DNA from: Candidatus Streptomyces philanthi
Lineage (GTDB): Bacteria; Actinomycetota; Actinomycetes; Streptomycetales; Streptomycetaceae
NCBI GenBank assembly: GCA_018114805.1
Contig: CP073042.1
Coordinates: 6,617,501 to 6,681,500 of the forward strand
Length of the DNA stretch: 64,000 nucleotides
Direction: 5' to 3'
Shown: positions 48,695-58,164 of the stretch, in pieces
How the letters are laid out: each line of letters opens with the position of its first letter
Position numbering within the stretch: position 1 is the first letter of the stretch
Notes under the pieces: generated by a model
What the model saw: only the letters and a program-made list of their open reading frames with translations
Told to the model about the DNA's origin: nothing
Databases searched by the model: none
Made by a program: the position numbers and the translations under genes

Positions 48695-50683
48695 TCAGCG
48701 GAGGAACGTCGGGCGCGGGGGCTGGGGCGCGGTGCCCGGCCCGCGCCACGGTGTGGCGCCCGGCGTGGGCGTGGTCAAGTCCGCGCTGGTCAGCGCCGTG
48801 CCGACGACCGGAATGGTGACCTTGCTGGCCGGCAGGTCCACCGTCACCCGGGCGCCGGTGGCCGTCTCGAAGTACAGGTACTCGGCGGGCGTTCCGGCGA
48901 GCACGAGCCCGATCCGGTGGCCGGGCTTGAGGACGTAGTCGTTCGGCAGGGTCTGCCAGCGGATCTGGTACCCCTGGCCCGGCGTCAGCGGCTGCGGGTC
49001 GCTCGCCGAGGCGTGGTTCTGCGCGTCCAGCGAGCCGCGGGCGATGACGTGCACCGGGTGCTTGGCCGTCACGTTGACGGCCTTCTTGTAGCAGGCGTCA
49101 TCGGCCGTGGTGCCCTCGCCGTGGCAACTCTCCTCGTCGATGAGCCGGACGCCGTCGTGCAGCTTGTTCTGCGGCTCGTTGCGCAGCACGTCGACGCGCT
49201 CGTTGGTGCCGTAGTCGACCAGCAGCGCGGTGAGGTTGCTGGTGGGCTTGTCCAGCGCCAGCCTGATGTCCATGGACGGTGTGCCGGAGATCCGGGCCTG
49301 GCCGGTCAGCGGCTGGCTGACGTAGGCGAGTCGGCTGGGCCTGACGGTCGTCGGGTCGCTGATCAGGTCGGCCTCGCTGGCCTTGACGTCGGTGAACGAC
49401 TGGGCGCCGGTGCGCGCGGGGCGCAGCCCGAGCGAACCGTCCGCGCTCGGGTGGTGCGACACCGACAAGGTGCGCGCCGGCCAGTCGGACTGTGTCGTCC
49501 AGGTGGTGGGCCCGGTCTGGAGGTCGACCCGCGGCTCGTTCGTGAGCCCGTTCTGGATGCCGTACAACCAGTGGTCGAACCACCGGTGCAGGGTGTCCAC
49601 CCACAGGTCCCGGCGTCCGGGGAAGTCGAAGCCGTCGGTGTGTCCGTACTGCCCGAGCTACAGCTTGCGCGGCACACCCTGCCGCTTCAGCCCCTCCCAC
49701 CAGTGGGTGAACTGGTTGGGTGCACGTTCTGGTCGTTCAGGGTGTGCAGCACCTGCACGCTCGCCCTGACCTTGCCCACCTCGGGCGCCGGCTGGGCGAC
49801 GTGGTTGCGCTCGTGCCAGTACGCGTTGTAATCGCCGGTCGCGTCGTCCTCGCCGGCCCTCAGGTCGTCCCGCACCGCCTGGCACTTCGCGTCTGGGTCG
49901 GTGTCCAACTCGGTGGACAGGTACTGGCTGAACCCCTCCCAGTGCTTGGCGCCGCGCGAGCGGGTGATATCGTACCAGCAGCTGACCGCCCAGATCGGCC
50001 AGATCGGCACGATCGTCTCCAGCCCCTCGACACCGCTGCCGGCTACGGCGTTGGCCAGCATGCCGTGGAAGGACTTGCCCACCATCCCGGCCTTGCCGGT
50101 CGACCAGTGGGCTCGCGCATGGCTGCCGTCGGCGCGATAGGCCCGCGCCCGGCCGTTCAGCCACTTCACGGCCGCCTTGCTCGCCGCGACGTCACTGTCG
50201 CCACCCACCGTGAGACAACCGTCGGACTTCGCCGTGCCCGTCGTGTCCGCCTGGACGACGGTGTAGCCACCCGGCACGAAGTAGTTGTCGTAGTGCATCG
50301 GGAACCTGGTGCGCTCGCCCCGCTCGTCCCACGCCTTCTTCTCCGACTCGAAGCCGCCGCGGCCGACCGTGTCGTTGTACGGACTCGACTCGATGATCGC
50401 GGGCGCCCTGAGGCCCTGGTCGGTCTCCTTGGGGCGGATGACGTCCACGCCCGCGCGGTCCAGCCTGCCGTCCCGGTCGCTGTCGACGTCGAGCTGGACC
50501 ATGAGGTGTTCGCGGACCGCGTCCCGGTAGGAGAACGCCGCCTGTGTCCGCCCGTCCGCCACCGTGATGGTGGGCCGTTTGTTCGGTGGCGTCGGCGATG
50601 GCCGAGCCGACGGCGAGGGTGGCCAGGGACGTCGTCGCCGCGATCGCGGTGATTGCGCCCCGGCGCCATCGTGAGCTGAACAC
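48695..50683 (-). CDS. Secreted CocE/NonD-type (S15) X-Pro dipeptidyl-peptidase-like hydrolase
   Basis: GTG at 50683 follows AAGGAGGT. The signal peptide RRGAITAIAATTSLATLAVG is followed by the catalytic alpha/beta domain: TGKAGMVGKSFHGMLANAVA holds the nucleophile Ser (GKSFHG), with YVVQAD-type strand GGYTVVQADTTGTAKSDG before it. A frame change near 50580 and one near 49720 occur, and a TAG at 49658-49660 sits in RKL-LGQYGHTDGFDFPGRRD, probably Trp originally. The C-terminal jelly-roll domain (SGTPSMDIRLALDKPTSNLT to TVDLPASKVTIPVVG) is intact. Streptomyces secrete such peptidases to cut X-Pro peptides. Confidence 0.87.
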
Positions 50684-50804
50684 GCGGACCTCCTTGCTGT
50701 GGCAGTGCGTGCGCGCGTGGGGGAGGGGCATCCAGTCTGGGGAGGTGATCGTCTCGCCGCATCCTGGCGCCCGGCTAAAACCCCAGGTGCCTGCCCTGCG
50801 CGTC

Positions 50805-51573
50805 CTACCCGCCCGCCGTACCCCGCCCGGCCGCCGAGCGAACTCCCGCAGCGCCGCCTCCACGATGGCCTCCAGGCGCGCGTGGTGCGCCCCGCGCCAG
50901 TACACCCGACGGCAGGAGACGCACTGGGCGAAGACGTCGTAGGTGCGGCGCGTGCCGTGTTCGAGGTGCTGCCCGACGGACTCCTTGTCCGCCTCGGCCA
51001 GCAGCCCGTTGCACGCGCTGCACCGGGTCCACGGCGCGAGGTCGGGCGCGAACCGGCCCAGCACGTCACGTAGTTGCTCATCGGGCCGGTCGCTGTACAC
51101 GTACGCGCCGGCCCACAGCTCGCGCCGCCGCAACAGGCCCCGGTCGCGTGAGAGCAGCACCCGGCGCTCGCTGGCCGAGCGGGTGGCCAGCGTCGCGTCG
51201 CCGATGTCCTCGCTCTCGTACGCGGTGTCGATGCCCAGCAGCCGCATCCGGCGCGCGAGGGTGCCCAGGTGGACGTCGAGGAGGAAGCGCAGCGGCGCTC
51301 CCGGCACCCGCTGGGGCCACACCGCACGGAGCGCACCTCGACCGTGCGGCCGTCGGCCGGCACGTGCGCGGTGGCCACCGGGTCCCCGTCGACCAGCAAC
51401 TCGCCCACCTCGGTGAGCGAGACGCCGAGGGATTCCACGACGTGGCCGAGCGATGAGGTCCCGTCGGTGGCCAGGGGGAAGGGTCCACCCCTGCGGTCCG
51501 GGGCGACGAAGCGGTGGAGTGCGGGGTCGAGCTGGACCTGGAGGCGAGGAAGCGTGTTCACGGGCGCCAGCAT
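50805..51573 (-). CDS. Mut7-C RNase-domain protein with N-terminal ubiquitin-like fold
   Basis: ATG at 51573 (GTG at 51561 possible). The N-terminal part (LPRLQVQLDPALHRFVAPDR, VVESLGVSLTEVGELLVDGD) is the Mut7-C ubiquitin-like domain; after a frame change near 51310, RFLLDVHLGTLARRMRLLGI, EDIGDATLATRSASERRVLL and SRDRGLLRRRELWAGAYVYS form the PIN-like Mut7-C domain, and CSACNGLL with CVSCRRVYW gives the zinc site. The stop is inferred as TAG at 50805-50807 after a G-run error; otherwise the frame runs into the peptidase gene. Probable RNA-processing nuclease. Confidence 0.83.
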
Positions 51574-51592
51574 GCCACCGCGCCCGGCGCGC

Positions 51593-51671
51593 TGGCACGC
51601 TGGCACGCTGGCACGCGCATTCTTCCCGCCCCCTCCTCCTTCCTTCCTTCCTCCCTTCCTTCTTCCCGCCC
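51593..51671. repeat. 8-bp triplicate repeat plus polypyrimidine tract
   Basis: TGGCACGC occurs three times in a row (51593-51616), then about 50 bases of almost pure pyrimidine with CTTCC repeats (51620-51671) on the plus strand. It lies upstream of the Mut7-C gene, between divergent genes. Confidence 0.85.
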
Positions 51672-51757
51672 GGAGCGATCCCCGCCGTGGCCCGGTCGGA
51701 GAGCCGTGCGAGGAAGACGAAGGGTTGACGAGGGCAGGGACGGCCCTTCGGCAACTT

Positions 51758-51777
51758 ATTTGAATGATCGGTCAAAT
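51758..51777. promoter_or_regulatory. TetR operator-like palindrome in the TetR promoter
   Basis: ATTTGA (51758-51763) and TCAAAT (51772-51777) flank ATGATCGG, 18 bases before the TetR start. A related motif starting TTATTTGA recurs at 52590 before the hydrolase gene. Likely autoregulatory. Confidence 0.6.
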
Positions 51778-51794
51778 TCACCTAGGGTCAGCGT

Positions 51795-52373
51795 ATGAGC
51801 AGGGTGAAGGATTTTGACCCGGACGCCGCGCTGCGGGCGGCCATGGAGTTGTTCTGGCGCAAGGGATACGAGGCCACCTCAATGCAGGACCTGGTGGACC
51901 ACCTCGGGCTCGGCCGCGGCAGCATCTACGGCACCTTCGGCAGCAAGCGCGAGCTGTATCTGAGGGCCGTGGACCGCTACGGCGAGGACGCCAGGGAGGC
52001 GTTCGTCGGCCGCCTCTCCGGACCGGGTTCCGGGCTGCAGGCGGTGCGCGGCCTGGTGCGCTTCTACGTGGAGGGCGCGCTGGCGGACGACGACCACAAG
52101 GGCTGTCTGATGACCAACACCGCGGTCGAACTGCCCGCGGACGAGGGAGCGCGCCGGCGCGTGGCCACCGGCCTGGAATCCCTGGAGACGGCCATCATGG
52201 GGGCGCTCGTGCGGGCCCGCGCCGAGGGCGAGTTGGCGCCGGACAAGGACCCCGCGTCGCTGGCCAGGTTCCTGGTCACCCTGCTCCAGGGGGTCCGCGT
52301 CGTGGGCAAGACCCCGGTGCGCGAGCGCTTCCTGAACGACATCGTGGAGCGGGCGCTGGCCGTCCTGGACTGA
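51795..52373 (+). CDS. TetR family regulator
   Basis: Intact 192-residue protein. The HTH: DFDPDAALRAAMELFWRKGY, EATSMQDLVDHLGLGRGSIY, GTFGSKRELYLRAVDRYGED. The C-terminal part has DHKGCLMTNTAVELPADEGA, typical of the TetR subgroup with C-terminal domain TetR_C_16/NemR-like members that often respond to small electrophiles or xenobiotics. It precedes an epoxide-hydrolase-like gene and shares an operator-like motif with it. Confidence 0.9.
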   Translation: MSRVKDFDPDAALRAAMELFWRKGYEATSMQDLVDHLGLGRGSIYGTFGSKRELYLRAVDRYGEDAREAFVGRLSGPGSGLQAVRGLVRFYVEGALADDDHKGCLMTNTAVELPADEGARRRVATGLESLETAIMGALVRARAEGELAPDKDPASLARFLVTLLQGVRVVGKTPVRERFLNDIVERALAVLD

Positions 52374-52589
52374 GCCGTCGCCAGGGGGGCGTGTCGCCCC
52401 CGCCCCACACTTCCTCCCCTCGCCCCCGGCCCGGGGCGCGTCCCAGCCCGCGGCGCGTCCCGGCCCGTGGTGTGTACCGCGCCGTCCGGCGCGGCGGCGT
52501 CCTCGTGCGGCCGTCGCCACCCGCGCGACCGCGCCCCACGCGCCGGGGGTGGCCCGAGCCTGTCTCGATCCGGGCGTACGCCTGCCCGC

Positions 52590-52609
52590 TTATTTGACTT
52601 CTCATTCAA
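52590..52609 (+). promoter_or_regulatory. Second TetR operator-like site upstream of the hydrolase
   Basis: TTATTTGA (52590-52597) followed by TTCAA at 52605-52609 resembles the palindrome in the TetR promoter (same TTATTTGA half, looser second half). It lies in the 330-base gap before the hydrolase gene, about 95 bases upstream of its start; the rest of that gap is G/C-rich without other features. Confidence 0.5.
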
Positions 52610-52703
52610 GAAAGCCGGAAGCCTTCACGCTCGACACTCGTCACGACGAGACAACGCGACCGGCCAGAAGACGACAAAGAAGAGCGAGAAGGAGACACAC
52701 CTC

Positions 52704-53651
52704 ATGACCGACCACCGCCCCGTCCCCACCGAGTTGGCCGCCTCGCTCGCCGGCGACTTCACCAGCGCGTACGCCATCGTCAACGGCGTCCGGCTGCACC
52801 ACGTCACCGGCGGCAGCGGCGCCCAGCTGATCCTGCTGGGTGGCTGGCCGCAGACCTGGTGGCAGTTCCGCAAGGTGCTGCCCGAGCTGGCCCGCACCTT
52901 CCGGGTGACCGCCGTGGACCTGCGCGGCATGGGCGGTTCGGACAAGCCAGCCGACGGTTACGACAAGCGCACCATGGCGCGGGACATCCACGAGCTGATC
53001 CGACACCTGGGGCACGAATCGGCGTTCGTCGCCGGACACGACATCGGCGCCTCGGTCGGCTACCAGCTCGCCGCCAACCACCCGGCGTCCGTGCGCCGCC
53101 TGGTCACCATCGACCTGGGTGTGCCCGACGACTCCTGGCTGCGGATCGGCATGCTGCCCGGCTCGGACGAACAGGCCGAGGCCATCGCCCAGGGTCGGGG
53201 CGGCTACCCCTGGTGCTTCGCGTTCAACCAGTTGCGCGGCCTCCCCGAGGAGTTGCTCACCGGCCGCTTCCGCCCGCTGATCGACTGGCTGTACGGGCAC
53301 ATGCTGCTCGACCAGGCGTCCGCCGAGGAGGACGCGCGGCGGATCTACGCCCACGCCTACGACACGCGCGAGGCCATCCGGGCGGGCAACGGCTGGTACC
53401 AGACGATGCGCCAGGACGTCGCCGACCTGGCCACCCACGCCCCTTTCACGTTCCCTATCCTGACGCTGGCCGGCGAGACCAGCTACGCCGCGCTGCGCGA
53501 ACAGATGGGCCCCGACAAGGGCACCGACATCCGCGTGGTCGAGGTGGCGGGCAGCGGCCACTACGTACCGGAGGAGCGGCCGGAGGCCGTGGTGCGGGAG
53601 CTGCTCGCTTTCTTCGGGGAGGACGTGCCGCCGGCCGGCACCGCGCGCTAG
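52704..53651 (+). CDS. Alpha/beta hydrolase, epoxide-hydrolase-like
   Basis: Intact 315-residue enzyme, ATG at 52704 after AGAAGGAGA. LILLGGWPQTWWQFRKVLPE gives the oxyanion HG-P-like motif (GGWP), FRVTAVDLRGMGGSDKPADG follows, the nucleophile is Asp in FVAGHDIGASVGYQLAANHP, and the catalytic His lies in VAGSGHYVPEERPEAVVREL. An Asp nucleophile (GHDIG) points to epoxide or haloalkane-type hydrolysis rather than esterase activity. Probably controlled by the upstream TetR. Confidence 0.9.
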   Translation: MTDHRPVPTELAASLAGDFTSAYAIVNGVRLHHVTGGSGAQLILLGGWPQTWWQFRKVLPELARTFRVTAVDLRGMGGSDKPADGYDKRTMARDIHELIRHLGHESAFVAGHDIGASVGYQLAANHPASVRRLVTIDLGVPDDSWLRIGMLPGSDEQAEAIAQGRGGYPWCFAFNQLRGLPEELLTGRFRPLIDWLYGHMLLDQASAEEDARRIYAHAYDTREAIRAGNGWYQTMRQDVADLATHAPFTFPILTLAGETSYAALREQMGPDKGTDIRVVEVAGSGHYVPEERPEAVVRELLAFFGEDVPPAGTAR

Positions 53652-53725
53652 GCGCGCCTGCCACCCACCGCTGGCCACCCGCCGACGCACGGGGCCCACG
53701 GCCTCCCGGCGCCCCGCACGGAGCA

Positions 53726-53774
53726 CGCCTTCCCTCCCCGCGACCGCTCGGCGGTCGTCTGGGGAGGGAAGGCG
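53726..53774. terminator. Nested hairpin between convergent genes
   Basis: CGCCTTCCCTCCCC (53726-53739) pairs exactly with 53761-53774, and CGACCG (53741-53746) with CGGTCG (53752-53757) inside. Probably a bidirectional terminator for the hydrolase (+) and the receptor kinase (-). Confidence 0.8.
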
Positions 53775-53775
53775 G

Positions 53776-55783
53776 GCCCTGCGGGGCGAGCAGGTCGGCG
53801 AGGTTCTTCTGGTACATGGACTCCCAGCCCTTCCGGTCCGCCAGGATCTTCCGCACCGCCGAGCACACCTCGCGCTTGAGGACCGGCTGCCCGGGGAGCA
53901 TCGCCACGCCGTACGCCTCCGTGCCCTCGATGGTCTCCAGCCGCCGGACCTTGCCGAGGTTGTTCTTCTCGTAGCCCGCGAGAATGACGTCGTCCGACGC
54001 CACGGCGTAGACCTGCGAGTCCTCGTCCAACAGCTTCTCCAGGCAGCGCTGGTAGCTGGCGGGCGGGGACTTCATCATGCTGAAGCCGAGCTTGGGCAGT
54101 TCCTTCCAGTACGTCGACTTCTGCTGCGTGTACACCTCCACACCAAGGTCCTTCAGGTCGTTGGGGCCCTCGATGTTGGGGTACTTGCGCGACTTCTCGC
54201 GCACCAGGAACCTGCTGCCCGCCTTGTAGTAAGGGCCGACGAAGTCGACGTCCTTCCGCATGGTGTACGAGGCGACGACGAGATCCAGTCTTCTTCACCA
54301 GCTCGCTGCTCCGGTTCTCGGTGGTCACCGGGACGAACTTCACGTCCGCTCTGTCCGTGTATCCCATGTGCTCGGCGACCTTGTAGGCCATGTCGATGTC
54401 ATAGCCCGAGTGCCTGTCCTTGTGACCGGCCACCCGCTCGCTCAGGCCCGGCTGGTCGATCTTCACGCCGATCCGCAGGGTGGGATGCGTCGTCCGCCAG
54501 GCCGGTGCGCCGGGGCCGCCACCCGGACGGTCCGGGCCGGCGGTACCGTTGCCCTCGGCCTTCTCGCCGAAGCCGAAGCCGTCCGTCACGAACCAGCCGG
54601 CGGCGACCAGCACCGCGGCGCACGTGACCGCCGACACCACCACCCTTCCCCTCTTACGGGGGCCGGGGTGCGACCTCTCCTCCGCCGGGTCGGGGCCGGG
54701 GGTAGCTGGTTCGGGCAGGGCCGCGACCGGGGCCGCGGCGGCGGGGGTGGCGGCCCTCGGCGCGAGGGCCGGTTCGGGCGCGGGCGCCGGCGGGCGCGGC
54801 GTGACCTTGGCCGGGCCCGCGTTCGCCGGGCCGCCCAGCACCTCGCGCAGCATGGCGTCCGCCGTGGCCGCGTCCAGGCGCTCGTCGGGATCGCTGCGCA
54901 GCAGCCCCTGGATGACCGGGGCGAGGGGGCCGGCGTACCGGGGGACCGGGTTGGGCGTGCGCAGGATGCTCTCCTGGACCTCCCAGACCTCGCTGCCGCC
55001 GAACGGGAGGCGGCCCTCGACCATCTCGTACAGTGTGACTCCCAGCGCCCACAGGTCGGACGCGGGTGTGGGGCCGCGGGAGCCGGGTGCGAAGAGTTCG
55101 GGCGCCAGGTACGGGGGTGTGCCGATGATGCTGCCGGGTCGGGTGACGGAGGCGGCGCCCACGAACGTCGCGATGCCGAAGTCCACCAGGATCACCAGCC
55201 CGTCGTCGCGGACCAGCACGTTGCCCGGCTTCACGTCGCGGTGGACGACTGACGCCGCGTGCACCGCCCGCAGGCCGCGTAGGATCTGGTGGCCGATGTC
55301 CGCCGCCCTGGGCACGGCGAGCACCTGCTGGCTGCGCAACAGGTCCGCCAGCGACCCGGCGTCGAGCAGCTTCATCACGATCCAGACCTGTTTGTCCGTC
55401 TCGACCTGGTCGTGGACCGTCACCATGTTCGGGTGCTCGATCTTGGCGATCGCCTCCGCCTCCCGGCGCGCCCGCTACATCGCCGCGGTCTGGGTGTCGG
55501 CGGTCATCGCGTTCCGGTCGAGCAGGCCCTTGATGGCGACGAACCGGCGCCGCCGCCGGTCATGGGCCTTCCACACCTCGCCCATGCCGCCGCTGCCGAT
55601 CGGTTCCAGCAGTTCGTAGCGGCCCTCGATCACCACGTGCGGACGGCCGGGCGCGGGTGAGTCCTTGTGCCTCCGCGTCCGGGGCCATCTCTGAGTCCCC
55701 TCGGCGCCCGCCCGCGCCGGGGTGCTGCCCGCCCAGTGGTCGTGGGGCCCACCGCCGGCCCCGGCCCTGTCTTCGTCTCGCAT
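53776..55783 (-). CDS. Receptor Ser/Thr kinase fused to a family 3 solute-binding sensor domain
   Basis: Kinase domain: YELLEPIGSGGMGEVWKAHD, Lys in FVAIKGLLDR, TAG at 55475-55477 where Tyr is usual (TAAM-RARREAEAIAKIEHPN), ASVVHRDVKPGNVLVRDDGL (HRD intact), VILVDFGIATFVG (DFG intact) and SIIGTPPYLAPELFAPGSRG. A Pro/Ala linker precedes TM VVVSAVTCAAVLVAAGWFVT, then an external SBP_bac_3-like domain: LRIGVKIDQPGLSERVAG, HSGYDIDMAYKVAEHMGYTD, YTMRKDVDFVGPYYKAGSRF, and QVYAVASDDVILAGYEKNNL, with a frame change near 54290. The start is either 55783 or the GTG near 55637. The stop is uncertain and placed before the hairpin at 53774. It probably binds an amino acid or similar ligand outside the cell. 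Confidence 0.83.
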
Positions 55784-56565
55784 GTGCCCCCTCGCAACCT
55801 GAACCAGGCCACAGTAAACGCTCAGTCAAAAGTACGCGGAGAGAGGCGAGATGAGGCGGTAGGAGGGCCGAGTACCGCGCCCGCAGTGGTGGATCGGAGG
55901 TGCTGTCGGTAGCGGAGCAAGGTAGCGCCGACTCCCGGAGATGTCAGCCAGTCGCGGGAGCGAGCCCCGGTCGGTACGGCGATCGGTGTGTCGATACGCG
56001 CGCGGCGGGGGAGGGCGGCGCGGTCGTGCGTGGCGCGGAGCGCGGGGTGGCCGGGTCGCGGGGCCGGGTGGGGCGTACGACGTCGGGTGCGGGATTTGTT
56101 GTGGGGCGGAAGCAACCCGGACTAGGCATGGAGCATGTTCTCCAGGGGAAGGCGTGCGAGACAACCCCCCGACCTGCCGGTTCTCTGTGGCGCGGGGCAC
56201 ATGCAGGGCCGTTTCGCTGGGTGTGTCGGCGCCGCGAGAGTGCCCGGCAAGATCACTTAAAAAAGGACTTTTCGGGCTTATCGTGCTCTGTGGCGCAGCT
56301 CACGGGTGTCGCTGGTTGATCTGTCACGCGGCGTGTCCGCGCGATGTCGGCTGCCCGGCCGGGCCCCGCCCCGTTGGGGATGCGCCCGTCGCGGGCGTCC
56401 GGAAGATGTAGCCCCGGGAGACAGGTCCCGTACGCAGTGTTATCTCGCATGGCGAGCTAATGCCTTAATTGATCTTTATTAGGCGGTTCGTGGCTTGTCG
56501 CCGGCGAAATGAATGTGTTTTGTTGGCGCTCCCGCTGAAACGAAGGCGGGTATCCGACGCCGGGA
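55784..56565 (+). other. Intergenic region, no gene recognised
   Basis: About 780 bases between divergent genes. The first half is G/C-rich with no domain in any frame. At 56255-56285 an A/T-rich stretch (CACTTAAAAAAGGACTTTTC) and at 56440-56500 another (GCCTTAATTGATCTTTATTA) probably carry promoter elements for the riboswitch transcript. Confidence 0.4.
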
Positions 56566-56756
56566 TGCCGAATCTTGCCGCTGGCCGAGGAGACACTTCA
56601 AAGACATGACGGCAAGAGCGGGGGAACCAGGTAAGTGCCGTACCGCGCTGAGCGCGGTCGGCTTGGGGTGAAGACGTGTCGCGGCGCCAGGCGCCGCGCA
56701 GGGCACGTCCGGGCAACTCCAGCCCGAATCCGACAGCTCACCTCGCAGGCATAGGA
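56566..56756 (+). ncRNA. ydaO-yuaA (c-di-AMP) riboswitch
   Basis: The leader ends 13 bases before the cell-wall hydrolase gene. Conserved ydaO elements are in order: GAGCGGGGGAACCAGG (56626-56640), TTGGGGTGAAGAC (about 56664-56676), a G/C stem (GGCGCCAGGCGCC), AGCCCGAATCCGACAGCTCA (56721-56740) and CCTCGCAGGC (56741-56750). Family knowledge: this RNA binds cyclic di-AMP and in Streptomyces precedes Rpf and NlpC/M23-type cell-wall hydrolase genes, usually turning expression down when c-di-AMP is high. The exact 5' boundary is approximate. Confidence 0.9.
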
Positions 56757-56769
56757 GAGGGATACCCCT

Positions 56770-57958
56770 ATGTCTCATCGCACGCGTCACCGCCGCATCA
56801 GCACGCGTCGCCTCGGCATTTCCGTCGCGCTGACCGCTGGCGGCGCCAGCCTCGCCATTCCCGTCCTCGGTTCCACCCAGGCCAACGCCGCCTCGGTGGA
56901 CGTGTGGGAGAAGGTCGCCCAGTGCGAGGCGACCGGCAACTGGAGCATCAACACCGGCAACGGCTTCTACGGCGGCCTGCAGTTCACCGACAGCACCTGG
57001 CGTGCCTTCGGCGGCGCGCAGTACGCCCCCCGCGCCGACCTGGCCACCAAGGACCAGCAGATCGCCGTGGCCGAGAAGGTCCTCAAGGTGCAGGGCCCCG
57101 GTGCCTGGCCGGTGTGCTCCGTCAAGGCGGGCCTGACCGCCGGCGGCCCGGCCCCGCAGCTCTCCACCGACGGCGCTCGCGACCAGGCGAACACCACTCG
57201 CGACGCCCGTACCGCGCCGCAGGCCGCGCCCAAGGCCGCCGCCCCCAAGGCCGCGCCGAAGGCCGAGAGCAAGCCCGCTCCGCGCACCCAGAACCCGACC
57301 GCCGGCAAGGCGTACACCGTGCGCTCCGGCGACACGCTGTTCAAGATCTCCCAGGCGCACGACGTCAACGGCGGCTGGCGCGCGGTCTACGACCGCAACC
57401 AGGACGTCATCGGCGACAACCCGAACCTGATCTTCCCGAACCAGCACCTAACCCTGCCCGGTGCCGGCTCCGCCGCCAAGGCCCCGCAGCAGCAGGCTGC
57501 CCCGAAGGCCGCGCAGGCGCCGAAGCCGCAGGCTGAGGCCCCCCCGGCGACCGGCTTCACCGCCCCGGTGGCCAACAGCGCCATGGGCAACCCCGTACCA
57601 CCAGTCCGGTGGTAGCTGGTCCAGCGGCTACCACACCGGCGTGGACTTCCCGGTCGCCACCGGCACCACCGTGAAGTCCATCGGCGCCGGCCAGGTCGTC
57701 TCGGCCGGCTGGGCGGGCTCGTACGGCAACCAGGTCGTCATCCGCCACGCGGACGGCCACTACAGCCAGTACGCCCACCTGTCGCAGCTCTCCGTCTCGG
57801 CCGGCCAGTCCGTCACCGGCGGCCAGCAGATCGGCCTGTCCGGCAGCACCGGCAACAGCAGCGGCCCGCACCTGCACTTCGAGGTGCGCACCGGTGCCGG
57901 CTACGGCTCGGACGTCGACCCGGTCAGCTACCTGCGTGGCAAGGGCGTCAGCCTCTGA
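56770..57958 (+). CDS. Secreted Rpf-transglycosylase/LysM/M23 endopeptidase
   Basis: ATG at 56770 after AGGAGAGGG. Signal peptide RLGISVALTAGGASLAIPVL cut near ANA; Rpf/transglycosylase domain VDVWEKVAQCEATGNWSINT with catalytic Glu in QCEATGNW, then GFYGGLQFTDSTWRAFGG; an Ala/Lys/Pro linker; LysM YTVRSGDTLFKISQAHDVNG; and after a base error near 57593 an M23 domain: SSGYHTGVDFPVATGTTVKS (HxxxD) and SSGPHLHFEVRTG (HLH). It would cut glycan strands and peptide cross-links during growth or spore germination. The riboswitch and the strong terminator (58031-58071) frame it as a single-gene unit. Confidence 0.92.
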
Positions 57959-58030
57959 CCAGCGGCTCGATCGCTGAGCGGGCGCCCCTGACCGATCGCT
58001 GACCAACGGCTCCCCGCACCACCGCACCAC

Positions 58031-58071
58031 CCGATGTGCCCCCGCGCCGACCCGGCGCGGGGGCACATCGG
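58031..58071 (+). terminator. 19-bp perfect hairpin terminator
   Basis: CCGATGTGCCCCCGCGCCG (58031-58049) pairs exactly with 58053-58071, loop ACC, 73 bases after the hydrolase stop. A partial second G/C hairpin follows to about 58115. Confidence 0.85.
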
Positions 58072-58164
58072 TGTTCCGCGAGGGCAGATTCGCCTGCCGC
58101 GGGGGCATTTGGTGGCCGGCCACCCGGGTGCTACGGGGCGGGTGCTGGGTAGAGTTCCCGTCTC

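Noticed and set aside
15904..55477. Amber (TAG) recoding as a genome-wide feature
   Set aside because: Several intact genes end normally in TAG (DUF3048 lipoprotein 19414-19416, TerD, TetR at 45207, hydrolase at 53651), the replaced residues differ, and no suppressor tRNA is seen. Sequence error is simpler.
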